The position numbers and the translations under genes were made by a program. Positions 37,974-46,434 of a stretch of 64,000 nt of DNA are shown here, piece after piece. A model generated the notes under the pieces. The model worked only from the letters and a program-made list of their open reading frames with translations, was not told the origin of the DNA and ran no database searches. The stretch lies in assembly GCF_001426995.1 (NCBI RefSeq), contig NZ_LMFY01000001.1:2291675-2355674 (forward strand), in the 5' to 3' direction. The stretch comes from Microbacterium sp. Root553. GTDB taxonomy: Bacteria; Actinomycetota; Actinomycetes; Actinomycetales; Microbacteriaceae. Each line of letters starts with the position of its first letter. Within the stretch, counting starts at the first letter, position 1.

Positions 37974-37991
37974 TGCCAACCGGAGTTGGCA
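37974..37991 (-). promoter_or_regulatory. Hairpin in the tRNA-His 5' leader
   Basis: Perfect 7-bp stem TGCCAAC / GTTGGCA with a 4-base loop, 3 bases upstream of the mature tRNA end. May shape RNase P processing; function inferred only. Confidence 0.4.
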
Positions 37992-37999
37992 ACCAGACG

Positions 38000-38005
38000 A
38001 GTCTA
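38000..38005 (-). promoter_or_regulatory. Predicted -10 of tRNA-His
   Basis: TAGACT on the minus strand, directly next to the orn stop codon (38006-38008); predicted 5' leader about 23 bases. Confidence 0.5.
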
Positions 38006-38632
38006 TTACATGTTGAGAGTGAACTCTGACACGGTGCGCGTCGCGATGTCGCGGGCGTCGTCGCTCGACGGCCCGGGCTCGTCGACGAACACCGCCTCGC
38101 GGTAGTAGCGCAGCTCGCGGATGGATTCGAGGATGTCGGCGAGGGCGCGATGCCCGCCGTCCTTGCTGGGGGCCTGGAAGAAGACCCGCGGGTACCAGCG
38201 ACGCGAGAGCTCTTTGATGCTCGAGACGTCGACGTTCCGGTAATGCAGCCAGTTGTCGACCTGCGGCATGTACTTCGCGAGGAACATGCGGTCGGTGCCG
38301 ATCGTGTTGCCTGCCAGGGGTGCCTTGCGCTCCACGGGGGCGAATCGCTTGATGTAGGCGAGGGTCTGCTCCTCGGCCTCGGCCAGCGAGACGCCGTCAG
38401 GGATCTCGGTGATGAGTCCCGAGGTCTCGTGCATCTTCGTGACGAAGTCGTTCATGTTCTCGAGCGACGCCGCACTCGGGCGGATCACCACCTGGAAACC
38501 CGGGTCGACCGGTCGCAGTTCGAAATCGGTGATGACCACCGCGATCTCGACGAGCTCATCGATGGAGAGATCGAGGCCGGTCATCTCGCAGTCGATCCAC
38601 ACGAGGCGGTCGTTCTCTGAGGCAGATACCAT
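38006..38632 (-). CDS. orn: Oligoribonuclease
   Basis: 208 residues. DEDDh 3'-5' exonuclease that degrades 2-5-mer RNAs and linear dinucleotides. WIDCEMTGLD gives the first Asp-Glu, the other acidic residues follow, and HRALADILESI carries the His and last Asp. ATG 6 bases after TAGGAT. Longer than E. coli Orn (181) by a C-terminal tail, usual in actinobacteria. Confidence 0.96.
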   Translation of the reverse strand: MVSASENDRLVWIDCEMTGLDLSIDELVEIAVVITDFELRPVDPGFQVVIRPSAASLENMNDFVTKMHETSGLITEIPDGVSLAEAEEQTLAYIKRFAPVERKAPLAGNTIGTDRMFLAKYMPQVDNWLHYRNVDVSSIKELSRRWYPRVFFQAPSKDGGHRALADILESIRELRYYREAVFVDEPGPSSDDARDIATRTVSEFTLNM

Positions 38633-38638
38633 TTCGCC

Positions 38639-38644
38639 ATCCTA
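38639..38644 (-). promoter_or_regulatory. Leaderless -10 of orn
   Basis: TAGGAT on the minus strand, 6 bases before the ATG at 38632. Confidence 0.65.
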
Positions 38645-38675
38645 TCGACGGCTCCGACATCGCAGCCCGGGACGG

Positions 38676-38681
38676 TACGCT
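38676..38681 (+). promoter_or_regulatory. Predicted -10 of tRNA-Arg
   Basis: TACGCT ending 10 bases before the mature 5' end of tRNA-Arg(TCT); leader only a few bases. Confidence 0.55.
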
Positions 38682-38691
38682 GGATGCGTGC

Positions 38692-38767
38692 GCCTCCGTA
38701 GCTCAGGGGAAAGAGCAGGAGCCTTCTAATCTCTTGGTCGCAGGTTCGAATCCTGCCGGGGGCACCA
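38692..38767 (+). tRNA. tRNA-Arg (TCT anticodon)
   Basis: Acceptor GCCTCCG pairs with CGGGGGC (one T-G), D arm GCTC/GAGC, anticodon loop CTTCTAA, T arm GCAGG-TTCGAAT-CCTGC, discriminator A at 38764 and encoded CCA at 38765-38767. The last anticodon-stem pair (31-39) would be C opposite T, a mismatch. Confidence 0.95.
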
Positions 38768-38772
38768 TTCCT

Positions 38773-38786
38773 CCGCGGTTTCGCGG
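38773..38786 (+). terminator. Weak hairpin after tRNA-Arg
   Basis: 5-bp stem CCGCG-GTTT-CGCGG, 5 bases after the CCA. Confidence 0.35.
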
Positions 38787-38811
38787 TCGTGAGCTGCGCG
38801 GTCGGCGGTCA

Positions 38812-39081
38812 TCACCCGGCTCGGAGCGCGGCGACCGCGTCATCAGGGTTCCAGAAGTCGCCCACCAGACGGAACGTCGCGGTGGCGAGATGCAGACGCT
38901 CCGCGCGATAGCGGATGCCGAGCGGATGCGGCACGAGGCGCAGATGCCCCAGGACTCGGCCGTCGTCGCCCTGCACACGCCAGAGGTGGTCGGACGCGCG
39001 CACGAGGTGCGTTCGGGGACTGGACAGCCGGGGGGTCGCGTAGGGAACCTCGGGCAGGGACGTGGTCAGGGTGTCGGACAT
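38812..39081 (-). CDS. Small hypothetical protein
   Basis: 89 residues; no family recognised. Reads as a compact alpha/beta protein with a repeated pattern of short strands (WRVQGDDGRVLGHLRL, GIRYRAERLHLA, FRLVGDFWNPDDAV). No signal peptide or membrane segment. Start at 39081 is set by GAGAGGAG 5 bases upstream; the frame is open to 39171. Convergent to tRNA-Arg. Confidence 0.6.
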   Translation of the reverse strand: MSDTLTTSLPEVPYATPRLSSPRTHLVRASDHLWRVQGDDGRVLGHLRLVPHPLGIRYRAERLHLATATFRLVGDFWNPDDAVAALRAG

Positions 39082-39102
39082 GGAATCTCCTCTCATTCCT
39101 CG

Positions 39103-39108
39103 AACATA
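39103..39108 (-). promoter_or_regulatory. Predicted -10 of the 38812 gene
   Basis: TATGTT on the minus strand; leader about 15 bases with a ribosome site. Confidence 0.45.
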
Positions 39109-39285
39109 CGATCGACCACCGACATTACGATTCGCCCGGCGGACCGGCGGACGAGACCGCCTCTTCTGCACGATTCATGGGTTCACGAGGTTGTCCCGTC
39201 GTCGTGTGTTCGACCGCGGAACGCTGCCTCGACCTGACGCACTCTGGATCGATCCGGGGCAGTCCCGGGCCACAGAGGAGGCATC

Positions 39286-39819
39286 ATGCACGACACGGTC
39301 ACCATCGTCGGAAACGTCGCGACGGACCCCACGCAGGGGCGGACGGCAGGCGGCATCCCCGTCACGAACTTCCGGCTCGCGAGCACGCATCGACGCTTCG
39401 ACGAGGCGACGCAGAGGTGGATCGACGTGGGGACGAACTGGTACTCCGTCGCCGCGTTCCGGCAGCTCGCGGAGAACGCGAAGACCTCGCTCCGTTCCGG
39501 GGACAGCGTGATCGTCACCGGGCGGATGAAGATCCGCACATGGGAGAACAACGGCAAGCAGGGCACGAGCGTCGACATCGATGCGGAGGTCATCGGGCAC
39601 GATCTTCGCTGGGGGACGACCGCCTATCGGCGCAGCGCGCGGTCGACGTCGCCCGAGCAGGTCTCCCGCGGCACCGCCGGAGCCGGGCAGGCGGACGAAG
39701 TCGCGGGGGAGGGATCCGCCGAGCACGAGGAACGCGAGATCCAGACGCCGTGGTCGGCGGACGATGCCGACTACACCCCGAACGGCCAACACGAGGAGGA
39801 GGCGGCGGCCGAGCGATGA
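39286..39819 (+). CDS. ssb: Single-stranded DNA-binding protein (second-type SSB)
   Basis: 177 residues. OB-fold core: TVTIVGNVATDPTQ, TNFRLAST, WYSVAAFRQLAENA, GDSVIVTGRMKIRTWEN. The C-terminal 60 residues are disordered and acidic but end in EEAAAER, without the DDxxPF-type tip that recruits repair proteins in the main SSB. It is also outside the rpsF-ssb-rpsR context, so it is likely a paralogue like SsbB. GAGGAGG lies 5-6 bases before the ATG. Confidence 0.92.
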   Translation: MHDTVTIVGNVATDPTQGRTAGGIPVTNFRLASTHRRFDEATQRWIDVGTNWYSVAAFRQLAENAKTSLRSGDSVIVTGRMKIRTWENNGKQGTSVDIDAEVIGHDLRWGTTAYRRSARSTSPEQVSRGTAGAGQADEVAGEGSAEHEEREIQTPWSADDADYTPNGQHEEEAAAER

Positions 39820-39851
39820 CACACTCGGCGCACGCTTGCGGACGCGCACCC

Positions 39852-39857
39852 TAGACT
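39852..39857 (+). promoter_or_regulatory. Leaderless -10 of the 39864 lipoprotein gene
   Basis: TAGACT, 6 bases before the GTG at 39864. Confidence 0.65.
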
Positions 39858-39863
39858 CGGTTC

Positions 39864-40361
39864 GTGCTTCGACGATCGGACTCCCACGTAAGCCGCGTCC
39901 TCGGCGTGGTCGGCGCCACGACGATGCTGATGCTCGTTCTGGCCTCCTGCGGTCCGACTCCATCCCCGGATCCCGTGCGGTCGCCCGCGGTGGAGAGCCC
40001 CGGCGCCACCGAAGAGCCGGCGGGACCGAGCTATGTGCCCGACGGGACGGCCGATGACAATCTCCCGCTCTTCTCGGCCATCGTGGCCCAGGTCTGGGCA
40101 TCCGATCAGCGGGCCTCGGGTCGGGCGTACATCGACGCGCTGATCGCTGCGGGCTTCGACCGCTCGGCGATGCAGGTGACGCAGGATTCGACGACCGTGG
40201 GCAACCCGGCGGAGAGCCTGCAGTTCTCCGTGCGGTGGGGCGAGAAGGAGTGCCTGGTCGGTCAGGTGGGTCCGTCCACCGGCGACCCGGTGACGGTCGT
40301 GCTGCCGCAGCTGGCCGAGGGGCGTTGCCTCGTCGGCACCACCCGTGCCATCGACTGGTGA
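39864..40361 (+). CDS. Putative lipoprotein of unknown function
   Basis: 165 residues. N-terminal signal with lipobox MLVLASC (Cys about residue 29), then a Pro/Ser/Glu linker, then a 110-residue domain: LFSAIVAQVWASDQRASGRAYIDALIAAGFD and SLQFSVRWGEKECLVGQ, with two further Cys that could form a disulfide. I do not recognise the domain with certainty. Should be anchored on the outer face of the membrane. GTG is 6 bases after TAGACT. Confidence 0.75.
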   Translation: MLRRSDSHVSRVLGVVGATTMLMLVLASCGPTPSPDPVRSPAVESPGATEEPAGPSYVPDGTADDNLPLFSAIVAQVWASDQRASGRAYIDALIAAGFDRSAMQVTQDSTTVGNPAESLQFSVRWGEKECLVGQVGPSTGDPVTVVLPQLAEGRCLVGTTRAIDW

Positions 40362-40409
40362 CGACCTTCGCCTGACAGCGCTCTCGGTGGTCCCGGCCGT
40401 AATCGCCGG

Positions 40410-40415
40410 TAGGCT
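40410..40415 (+). promoter_or_regulatory. Predicted -10 of ettA
   Basis: TAGGCT; leader about 35-40 bases ending in AAGGAG, so not leaderless. Confidence 0.5.
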
Positions 40416-40456
40416 GGAGTGTCGATCTTCGACGCCAACAGAAGGAGCGGTTTTCG

Positions 40457-42136
40457 GTGGCTGAGTACATCTACTCGATGGTTCGTGCGCGCAAGGCGGT
40501 GGGCGAGAAGCTCATCCTCGACGACGTCACGATGGCGTTCCTCCCCGGCGCCAAGATCGGCATGGTGGGGCCCAACGGCGCCGGCAAGTCGACGATCCTC
40601 AAGATCATGGCGGGTCTCGACACGCCCTCGAACGGCGAGGCCAAGCTCTCGCCCGGATTCTCCGTCGGCATCCTCATGCAGGAGCCGGAGCTTGACGAGT
40701 CGAAGACCGTGCTGGAGAACATCCAGGACGGGATCGCGATCAAGGCGAAGGTCGATCGATTCAACGAGATCTCCATGCTGATGGCGGATCCCGATGCTGA
40801 CTTCGACGCTCTGCTCGCGGAGATGGGCACGCTGCAGGAGGAGATCGACTCTGCAGACGGGTGGGACCTCGATTCCCAGCTCGAGCAGGCGATGGATGCT
40901 CTGCGTACGCCCCCGGCCGATGCTGCGATCGCGCCGCTGTCCGGTGGAGAGAAGCGTCGTGTCGCCCTGGCGAAGCTGCTGCTGCAGAAGCCCGACCTCC
41001 TGCTCCTCGACGAGCCCACGAACCACCTCGACGCGGAGAGCGTCCTGTGGCTCGAACAGCACCTGCAGGCCTACAAGGGCGCCGTCATCGCCATCACCCA
41101 CGACCGGTACTTCCTCGACCACGTCGCGGAGTGGATCGCCGAGGTCGACCGCGGACGCCTCATCGGCTACGAGGGCAACTACTCGACCTACCTGGAGAAG
41201 AAGGGCGAGCGCCTCGAGATCCAGGGCAAGAAGGACGCCAAGCTCGCCAAGCGCCTCAAGGAGGAGCTGGAGTGGGTCCGGTCGAGCGCGAAGGGCCGTC
41301 AGACCAAGTCGAAGGCTCGTCTCGCCCGTTACGAAGAGATGGCGAACGAGGCCGAACGGACCAGAAAGCTGGACTTCGAGGAGATCTCGATCCCGGCGGG
41401 TCCTCGTCTCGGCAGCATCGTCATCGACGCGAAGAAGCTCGAGAAGGGCTTCGACGGCCGGATGCTCATCGACGGGCTCAGCTTCAACCTGCCGCCGAAC
41501 GGCATCGTGGGCGTCATCGGCCCGAACGGTGTCGGCAAGACCACGCTCTTCAAGACGATCGTCGGTCTCGAGCCCCTCGACGCCGGTGACCTCAAGATCG
41601 GCGAGACGGTCAAGATCAGCTACGTCGACCAGTCGCGGTCCAACATCGACCCCGACAAGACGCTGTGGGAGGTCGTCTCCGACGGACTGGACTACATCAC
41701 GGTCGGCAAGACCGAGATCCCCTCGCGAGCGTACGTGTCGAAGTTCGGCTTCAAGGGCCCGGACCAGCAGAAGAAGGCGGGCGTGCTCTCGGGTGGTGAG
41801 CGCAACCGCCTGAACCTCGCGTTGACCCTCAAGGAGGGTGGCAACCTGCTGCTCCTCGACGAGCCGACCAACGACCTGGACGTCGAGACCCTGGGTTCGC
41901 TCGAGAACGCCCTTCTCGAGTTCCCCGGTTGCGCCGTGGTGATCACACACGACCGGTGGTTCCTCGACCGCATCGCCACGCACATCCTCGCCTACGAGGG
42001 CACCGACGAGAAGCCGGCGAAGTGGTACTGGTTCGAGGGCAACTTCGAAGCCTACGAGGAGAACAAGATCGAGCGCCTCGGTCCGGATGCTGCAAAGCCG
42101 CACCGTTCCACGCATCGCAAGCTCACTCGCGACTGA
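40457..42136 (+). CDS. ettA: Energy-dependent translational throttle protein EttA (ABC-F)
   Basis: 559 residues. ABC-F ATPase that binds the ribosomal E site and gates entry into elongation by ADP/ATP ratio. Two ATPase cassettes with Walker A GPNGAGKST and GPNGVGKTT, signature LSGGEKRR and LSGGERNR, DEPTNHLD and DEPTNDLD, joined by the P-site tRNA-interacting linker rich in Lys and Arg. The GTG has AAGGAG upstream. Confidence 0.96.
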   Translation: MAEYIYSMVRARKAVGEKLILDDVTMAFLPGAKIGMVGPNGAGKSTILKIMAGLDTPSNGEAKLSPGFSVGILMQEPELDESKTVLENIQDGIAIKAKVDRFNEISMLMADPDADFDALLAEMGTLQEEIDSADGWDLDSQLEQAMDALRTPPADAAIAPLSGGEKRRVALAKLLLQKPDLLLLDEPTNHLDAESVLWLEQHLQAYKGAVIAITHDRYFLDHVAEWIAEVDRGRLIGYEGNYSTYLEKKGERLEIQGKKDAKLAKRLKEELEWVRSSAKGRQTKSKARLARYEEMANEAERTRKLDFEEISIPAGPRLGSIVIDAKKLEKGFDGRMLIDGLSFNLPPNGIVGVIGPNGVGKTTLFKTIVGLEPLDAGDLKIGETVKISYVDQSRSNIDPDKTLWEVVSDGLDYITVGKTEIPSRAYVSKFGFKGPDQQKKAGVLSGGERNRLNLALTLKEGGNLLLLDEPTNDLDVETLGSLENALLEFPGCAVVITHDRWFLDRIATHILAYEGTDEKPAKWYWFEGNFEAYEENKIERLGPDAAKPHRSTHRKLTRD

Positions 42137-42143
42137 GTCAGCG

Positions 42144-42632
42144 ATGACCGACCTGACACCGGGACCCCGCCTGCACATCCCGATCCATCTCCGCTGGGGG
42201 GATCTGGATGCGTTCAACCACGTCAACAACACCTCGATGCTGAAACTGCTCGAGGAGGCGCGCGTGCGCGCGTTCTGGCGTGCGGGGCCCGGTGAGCAGG
42301 CGCCGTCGACGGCCGTCCTCGACTCCGGAATCGACGAGGGTGTGCTCACCCTGATCGCCCGGCAGGAGATCGAGTACCTCGCGCCAGTTCCATACCAGCG
42401 TCGACCACTCGAGGTGCAGATGTGGTTCGGCAAGCTCGGCGGATCCAGCGTCGAGGTCTGCTACGAGGTGCACAACGACCCCGCATCCGAGCCGCGCACC
42501 ATCTACGCGCGCTCGACGGCCGTGATCGTTCTCGTGGATGCGGGCACCGGGCGACCGACCCGGCTCACCCCGGAGATGCGCGAGGCCTGGGAGCCCTTCG
42601 TGGGACCGTCGATCGAGTACGCGCACCGTTGA
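42144..42632 (+). CDS. Acyl-CoA thioesterase (4HBT hot-dog fold)
   Basis: 162 residues. LRWGDLDAFNHVNNTSML is the 4HBT signature with the catalytic Asp; followed by RQEIEYLAPVPYQRRPLEV. Single hot-dog domain, cytosolic. It begins 7 bases after ettA and has a weak ribosome site, so it is probably co-transcribed. Likely hydrolyses acyl-CoA; substrate not known. Confidence 0.88.
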   Translation: MTDLTPGPRLHIPIHLRWGDLDAFNHVNNTSMLKLLEEARVRAFWRAGPGEQAPSTAVLDSGIDEGVLTLIARQEIEYLAPVPYQRRPLEVQMWFGKLGGSSVEVCYEVHNDPASEPRTIYARSTAVIVLVDAGTGRPTRLTPEMREAWEPFVGPSIEYAHR

Positions 42633-42699
42633 CCCGGCGGGGGTGCACGCTCCGCTGACTCGGAACGAGTGTGCGCTCCGCGGACCCGGCGGGTGGCCG

Positions 42700-43587
42700 T
42701 CACTCCGCCGTCGGCACCCTCACCATGATCTCCTGCGCCACCGAGGCGACGAGTTCGCCGGCCTCGGTGTAGATGCGTCCCTGGGCGAGCCCTCGACCGC
42801 CTCGGGAGTTCGGGGACTCCTGCAGATACAGCAGCCACTCGTCGACGCGGGCAGGGCGGTGCCACCACATCGCGTGATCGAGGCTCGCCACCTTCAACCC
42901 CGGAAGTCCCCAGAACAGCCCATGGGCGCGCAGGATCGACTCCTGAATCGTCATGTCGCTCAGGTACGCCAGCGCAGCGCGATGGATCCTCTGGTCGTCG
43001 GGGAGCGGAGCCTTCATGCGCATCCAGACCCCCTGCTGCGGCACACGGGAGTCGTCGCTCGGCAGGAACAGCGGCGAATCGATGTGTCGTACATCCGCCG
43101 CACGGTCGCTGAGCATCCGCGCCACGCCCGCCGGCAGTCCCTCGACACGCTGCTCGTCGGGGCGCAGGGTATCCGGCCCTGGCACGTCATCGGGCATCGG
43201 GACGGCGTGCTCGACCCCGGGGTCGGCGTCCTGGAACGAGGCGATCATCGAGAAGATCGGCACACCGTTCTGGTACGCCTGAGAACGGCGGGTGGAGAAC
43301 GAACGACCGTCGTGGATCCGGTCGACGGCGATCGTGATGCCCTGACTCGCATCGCCCGGTCGAAGGAAGTACCCGTGCATCGAATGCACCGCGCGGTCCT
43401 CGGGCAGAGTGCGCTCCGCAGCGAGAAGACTCTGGGCGAGAACCTGGCCGCCGTAGATCCGCCCCGAGGGCATCGGGTGCGACGAGCCCGTGAAGATGTC
43501 CTCGGTCGTGCGGGCCTGCGTCGAATCGAGGTCCAGCACCGACAGGAGCTGTGCGACGGTGCTGATCGCGTGTGCGTCCGGGGTCAT
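42700..43587 (-). CDS. tesB: Acyl-CoA thioesterase II
   Basis: 295 residues, two fused hot-dog domains. First domain RIYGGQVLAQSLLAAERT and HSMHGYFLRPGD; second SLDHAMWWHRPARVDEWLLY with the catalytic Asp, and SRGGRGLAQGRIY. Hydrolyses medium to long acyl-CoA. Convergent with the other thioesterase (42144), two unrelated-length thioesterases tail to tail. Start has GAAGGA upstream. Confidence 0.94.
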   Translation of the reverse strand: MTPDAHAISTVAQLLSVLDLDSTQARTTEDIFTGSSHPMPSGRIYGGQVLAQSLLAAERTLPEDRAVHSMHGYFLRPGDASQGITIAVDRIHDGRSFSTRRSQAYQNGVPIFSMIASFQDADPGVEHAVPMPDDVPGPDTLRPDEQRVEGLPAGVARMLSDRAADVRHIDSPLFLPSDDSRVPQQGVWMRMKAPLPDDQRIHRAALAYLSDMTIQESILRAHGLFWGLPGLKVASLDHAMWWHRPARVDEWLLYLQESPNSRGGRGLAQGRIYTEAGELVASVAQEIMVRVPTAE

Positions 43588-43625
43588 GGCGTCCTTCCCG
43601 CGACTGCTGCCGCCGCTGACCTTGA

Positions 43626-43631
43626 TAGTTT
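43626..43631 (+). promoter_or_regulatory. Leaderless -10 of the 43639 gene
   Basis: TAGTTT, 7 bases before the GTG at 43639; overlaps the minus-strand -10 of tesB (43627-43632). Confidence 0.5.
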
Positions 43632-43632
43632 A
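43627..43632 (-). promoter_or_regulatory. Predicted -10 of tesB
   Basis: TAAACT on the minus strand; shares five of six base pairs with the plus-strand -10. Confidence 0.45.
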
Positions 43633-43638
43633 GAGGGT

Positions 43639-44307
43639 GTGCCGCACCAGCTCCTCCTCGCCGATCCCGAGACGTCGAAGGACGTCCTGACCTTCATCGG
43701 GCGAGCCACGCGCATCTCCGACGAGGGGGTGCGACTGCAGGCCACCGGAGGCGTTCTCGCCCTGACCGGCGCAGCGCTGTCGCCGCACGGACTGTTCGAT
43801 CAGACGCCGACCGTTCTCGCCATGCGCATCGTGCAGGCGGATCCCGAACTCGAGTGCGACGTGGTCGTGGCAGCGCTCACGGCAGACGAGCAGGACGATC
43901 GCGCGCTCGTCCTGCCGGAGACGGGCCTCTCACCGGCTTGGGCGGGGATCGCCCCGCCGCGCGGCCAGTGGAAGGCGGAATCGAACCTCGCCGCGTCCGT
44001 CATCGCCCAGCGTGCTCAGTGGGGCATCAGCGCCGTCGCCCGCGGGGCGACTCCGGGGTCGGGGGAGGAGGCCGTCCGCGCCCTCCGCGCCGCGATCTGG
44101 GGTGAGCCGGACGAGGATCTCGGCGGGCTGCCGCGCGGCGTCGCGTTCGCAGCCGATGCGTTCGGGTTCATCTCCGGCGAGGAGGACGTGCCCGTCATGC
44201 GCTCCGGCCGCTGGACCAGGCTCGCGTTCCGCCGCGGCCACGTGCTCGCCCGCGGTCCGGTGGCGACCGGACTCACGGCCGTTCGCGGAACGGGCGCAGC
44301 GGAGTGA
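43639..44307 (+). CDS. Conserved hypothetical protein
   Basis: 222 residues; no family recognised. No signal peptide or membrane segment. Notable stretches: DVLTFIGRATRISDEGVRLQATGGVLALTG, split across a short beta-rich N-terminus, and ARGGPVATGL-like basic end. It looks like a cytosolic alpha/beta protein found in actinobacteria. The GTG at 43639 is chosen by N-terminal sense (PHQLLLADPE) and by the TAGTTT 7 bases upstream; the open frame begins at 42538 inside other genes. Confidence 0.6.
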   Translation: MPHQLLLADPETSKDVLTFIGRATRISDEGVRLQATGGVLALTGAALSPHGLFDQTPTVLAMRIVQADPELECDVVVAALTADEQDDRALVLPETGLSPAWAGIAPPRGQWKAESNLAASVIAQRAQWGISAVARGATPGSGEEAVRALRAAIWGEPDEDLGGLPRGVAFAADAFGFISGEEDVPVMRSGRWTRLAFRRGHVLARGPVATGLTAVRGTGAAE

Positions 44308-44329
44308 CCGACCGAGGCGGTCACCCACT

Positions 44330-45988
44330 TCAGGCCGAAGCCGCGCGACCCGCCTGACGGCCCGAGAACAGGCATCCCCCGAGGAAAGTCCCCTCGAGCG
44401 CCCGGTACCCGTGAACGCCGCCGCCACCGAAGCCGCTGGCCTCTCCTGCGGCGAAGAGGCCGGCGATCGGTTCGCCGTCGAGCCCGAGGGCGCGTCCGTC
44501 CAGGTCGGTCGTGATCCCGCCGAGCGACTTCCGGGTGAGCACGTGCAGCTTGACGGCGACGAGTGGGCCGGCTGAGGGATCCTGCAGCCGATGCGGAGCC
44601 GCCGTACGGATGAGGCGATCTCCGCGATACCCGCGCATCGAGCGCAGCATCCCGATCTGCGCATCCTTCGTGAAGTCGTTCTCGATCTCGAGGTCCCGGG
44701 CGACGACCTCGCGGCGGACGTGATCGATGTCGAGGAACTCGCCCCCCGGATGCGCCGCCATCTGTTCGAGGAGCGATTCCAGATCGTTCTCGACGATGAA
44801 GTCCTCGCCCTCGTCCAGGAACGCCTGCACGGGGCCGGTGGGACCTTTCGCGAGTCGCGACTTCAGGAGCAGTCCCACGTCTTTGCCGGTGAGATCGGGA
44901 TTCTGCTCGCTGCCGGAGAGCGCGAACTCCTTCTCGACGATCTGGCGCGAGGTCACGAACCAGGAGTGGTCATGGCCGGTCGCGCGCAGGTGAGCGAGGG
45001 TTCCCAGCGTGTCGAATCCGGGGAACAGCGGCACCGGCAGGCGGGTGCCGGTGGCATCGAGCCACAGAGACGACGGACCGGGAAGGATGCGGATGCCGTG
45101 CGACGGCCACACCGGATCCCAGTTGGTGATCCCTTCGACGTAGTGCCACATGCGGTCGCCGTTGATGAGCCGGGCTCCCGCGGCCTCCGACACCGCATGC
45201 ATCGAACCGTCGACGTAAGCGGGCACGCCGGTCAGCATGTGCGCCGGTGGCGTTCCCAGATGCTCGGGCCAGGCGGCCCGCACGAGGTCATGGTTCCCGC
45301 CGATGCCCCCTGAGGCCACGATCGTCGCCCCGGCGCTGATCTCGAAGTCGGAGATCGCTCGCCGAGAGCTCTCGACGCCCCGCGCGGCCGCAGTCGATTC
45401 GAGGATCTGCCCTCTGGCCCCCGTGACCGCGCCATCGGTGACGACCAGCTCGGTCACGCGGTGGCGGGGGAGGATCGTGAGGTGTCCCTCGCGCTCGCCC
45501 TGCTCCACCGCCGCGGCGAAGGGCGCGACGATCCCAGGCCCGGTGCCCCAGGTGATGTGGAACCGCGGCACCGAGTTGCCGGGGCCGAGCGCCCCGTAGC
45601 CGCCGCGCTCCGCCCAGCCGACCACCGGGAAGAAGCCCACGCCCCGCTCGCGCAGCCAGGCCCGCTTCTCGCCGGCGGCGAACTGGAGGTAGGCCTCGGC
45701 CCAGCGTCGCGGCCACTCGTCCTCGGGCCTGTCGAACGCCGCCGTGCCGAGCCAGTCCTGCGTCGCGAGGGCCAGCGAGTCGCGGATGCCCATGCGCCGT
45801 TGCTCGGGGGAGTCGATGAGGAACAGTCCGCCGAAGGACCACCAGGCCTGGCCGCCGAGGTTCGTCCGGGGCTCCTGATCGATCAGGATCACGCGGCGGC
45901 CGGCATCCAACGCCTCGCTCGCGGCCACGAGACCGGCGAGCCCCCATCCGATGACCAGGACGTCGGCGGACTGGGGCGTGGTCGTCAT
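44330..45988 (-). CDS. FAD-dependent dehydrogenase (fumarate reductase/3-ketosteroid dehydrogenase-like)
   Basis: 552 residues. [18 protein letters not shown] is the FAD dinucleotide-binding motif; [14 protein letters not shown] and the C-terminal [26 protein letters not shown] place it in the FAD_binding_2 family that also holds ketosteroid dehydrogenases. Substrate unknown. ATG overlaps the haemoglobin stop (ATGA), so it is the third gene of mscS-glbO-dehydrogenase. Confidence 0.88.
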   Translation of the reverse strand: MTTTPQSADVLVIGWGLAGLVAASEALDAGRRVILIDQEPRTNLGGQAWWSFGGLFLIDSPEQRRMGIRDSLALATQDWLGTAAFDRPEDEWPRRWAEAYLQFAAGEKRAWLRERGVGFFPVVGWAERGGYGALGPGNSVPRFHITWGTGPGIVAPFAAAVEQGEREGHLTILPRHRVTELVVTDGAVTGARGQILESTAAARGVESSRRAISDFEISAGATIVASGGIGGNHDLVRAAWPEHLGTPPAHMLTGVPAYVDGSMHAVSEAAGARLINGDRMWHYVEGITNWDPVWPSHGIRILPGPSSLWLDATGTRLPVPLFPGFDTLGTLAHLRATGHDHSWFVTSRQIVEKEFALSGSEQNPDLTGKDVGLLLKSRLAKGPTGPVQAFLDEGEDFIVENDLESLLEQMAAHPGGEFLDIDHVRREVVARDLEIENDFTKDAQIGMLRSMRGYRGDRLIRTAAPHRLQDPSAGPLVAVKLHVLTRKSLGGITTDLDGRALGLDGEPIAGLFAAGEASGFGGGGVHGYRALEGTFLGGCLFSGRQAGRAASA

Positions 45989-46434
45989 GTGCTCTCCGTT
46001 GATTCCTGACGTGATCTCGTCTCGAGCGGGGATCGTCCCTCAGCTGGAGCGCCGATGCCTGACGGCTCGAATGTGTTCACCATGGCATATGCCGCGCGCT
46101 CGAGATAGTCCCACAGCGTGGATTCGTGCAGGGGCGACAACTGCGCCTCGTCCACCGCCGTCCGCATGTGTCGAAGCCACCGGTCCCGGGCGTCGGGGTC
46201 GACGTGGAACGGCATGTGCCGCATCCGCAGTCGGGGGTGCCCCCGAGTCTCGCCGTAGGTGGTCGGCCCTCCCCAGTACTGCTCGAGGAACATCAGCAGA
46301 CGCTCTTCCGCCGGCCCGAGGTCGTCTTCGGGGTACATCGGCTTGAGGACCGGATCCCGTGCGACCTCCCGGTAGAAGACCGCGACGATCTTCGCGAAGG
46401 TCTCTCGACCGCCCACTTCGTCGTAGAAGGTCAC
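45985..46434 (-). CDS. glbO: Group II truncated haemoglobin
   Basis: 149 residues. [22 protein letters not shown] and the haem ligand His in [17 protein letters not shown] (Tyr CD1) and RWLRHM (Trp G8) are the group II markers. Such globins bind oxygen tightly and may aid oxygen delivery or detoxification. GTG at 46434 overlaps the mscS stop (GTGA); no other start fits. Confidence 0.93.
   Translation of the reverse strand: MTFYDEVGGRETFAKIVAVFYREVARDPVLKPMYPEDDLGPAEERLLMFLEQYWGGPTTYGETRGHPRLRMRHMPFHVDPDARDRWLRHMRTAVDEAQLSPLHESTLWDYLERAAYAMVNTFEPSGIGAPAEGRSPLETRSRQESTEST

Noticed and set aside
42633..42699. Short hairpin ACTCG-GAA-CGAGT between the two thioesterase genes as a terminator
   Set aside because: Only a 5-bp stem with no flanking support; too weak to list as a feature, though the convergent genes need some end signal. 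Repeated CCCGGCGGG at both ends of the gap was also noted without a clear role.
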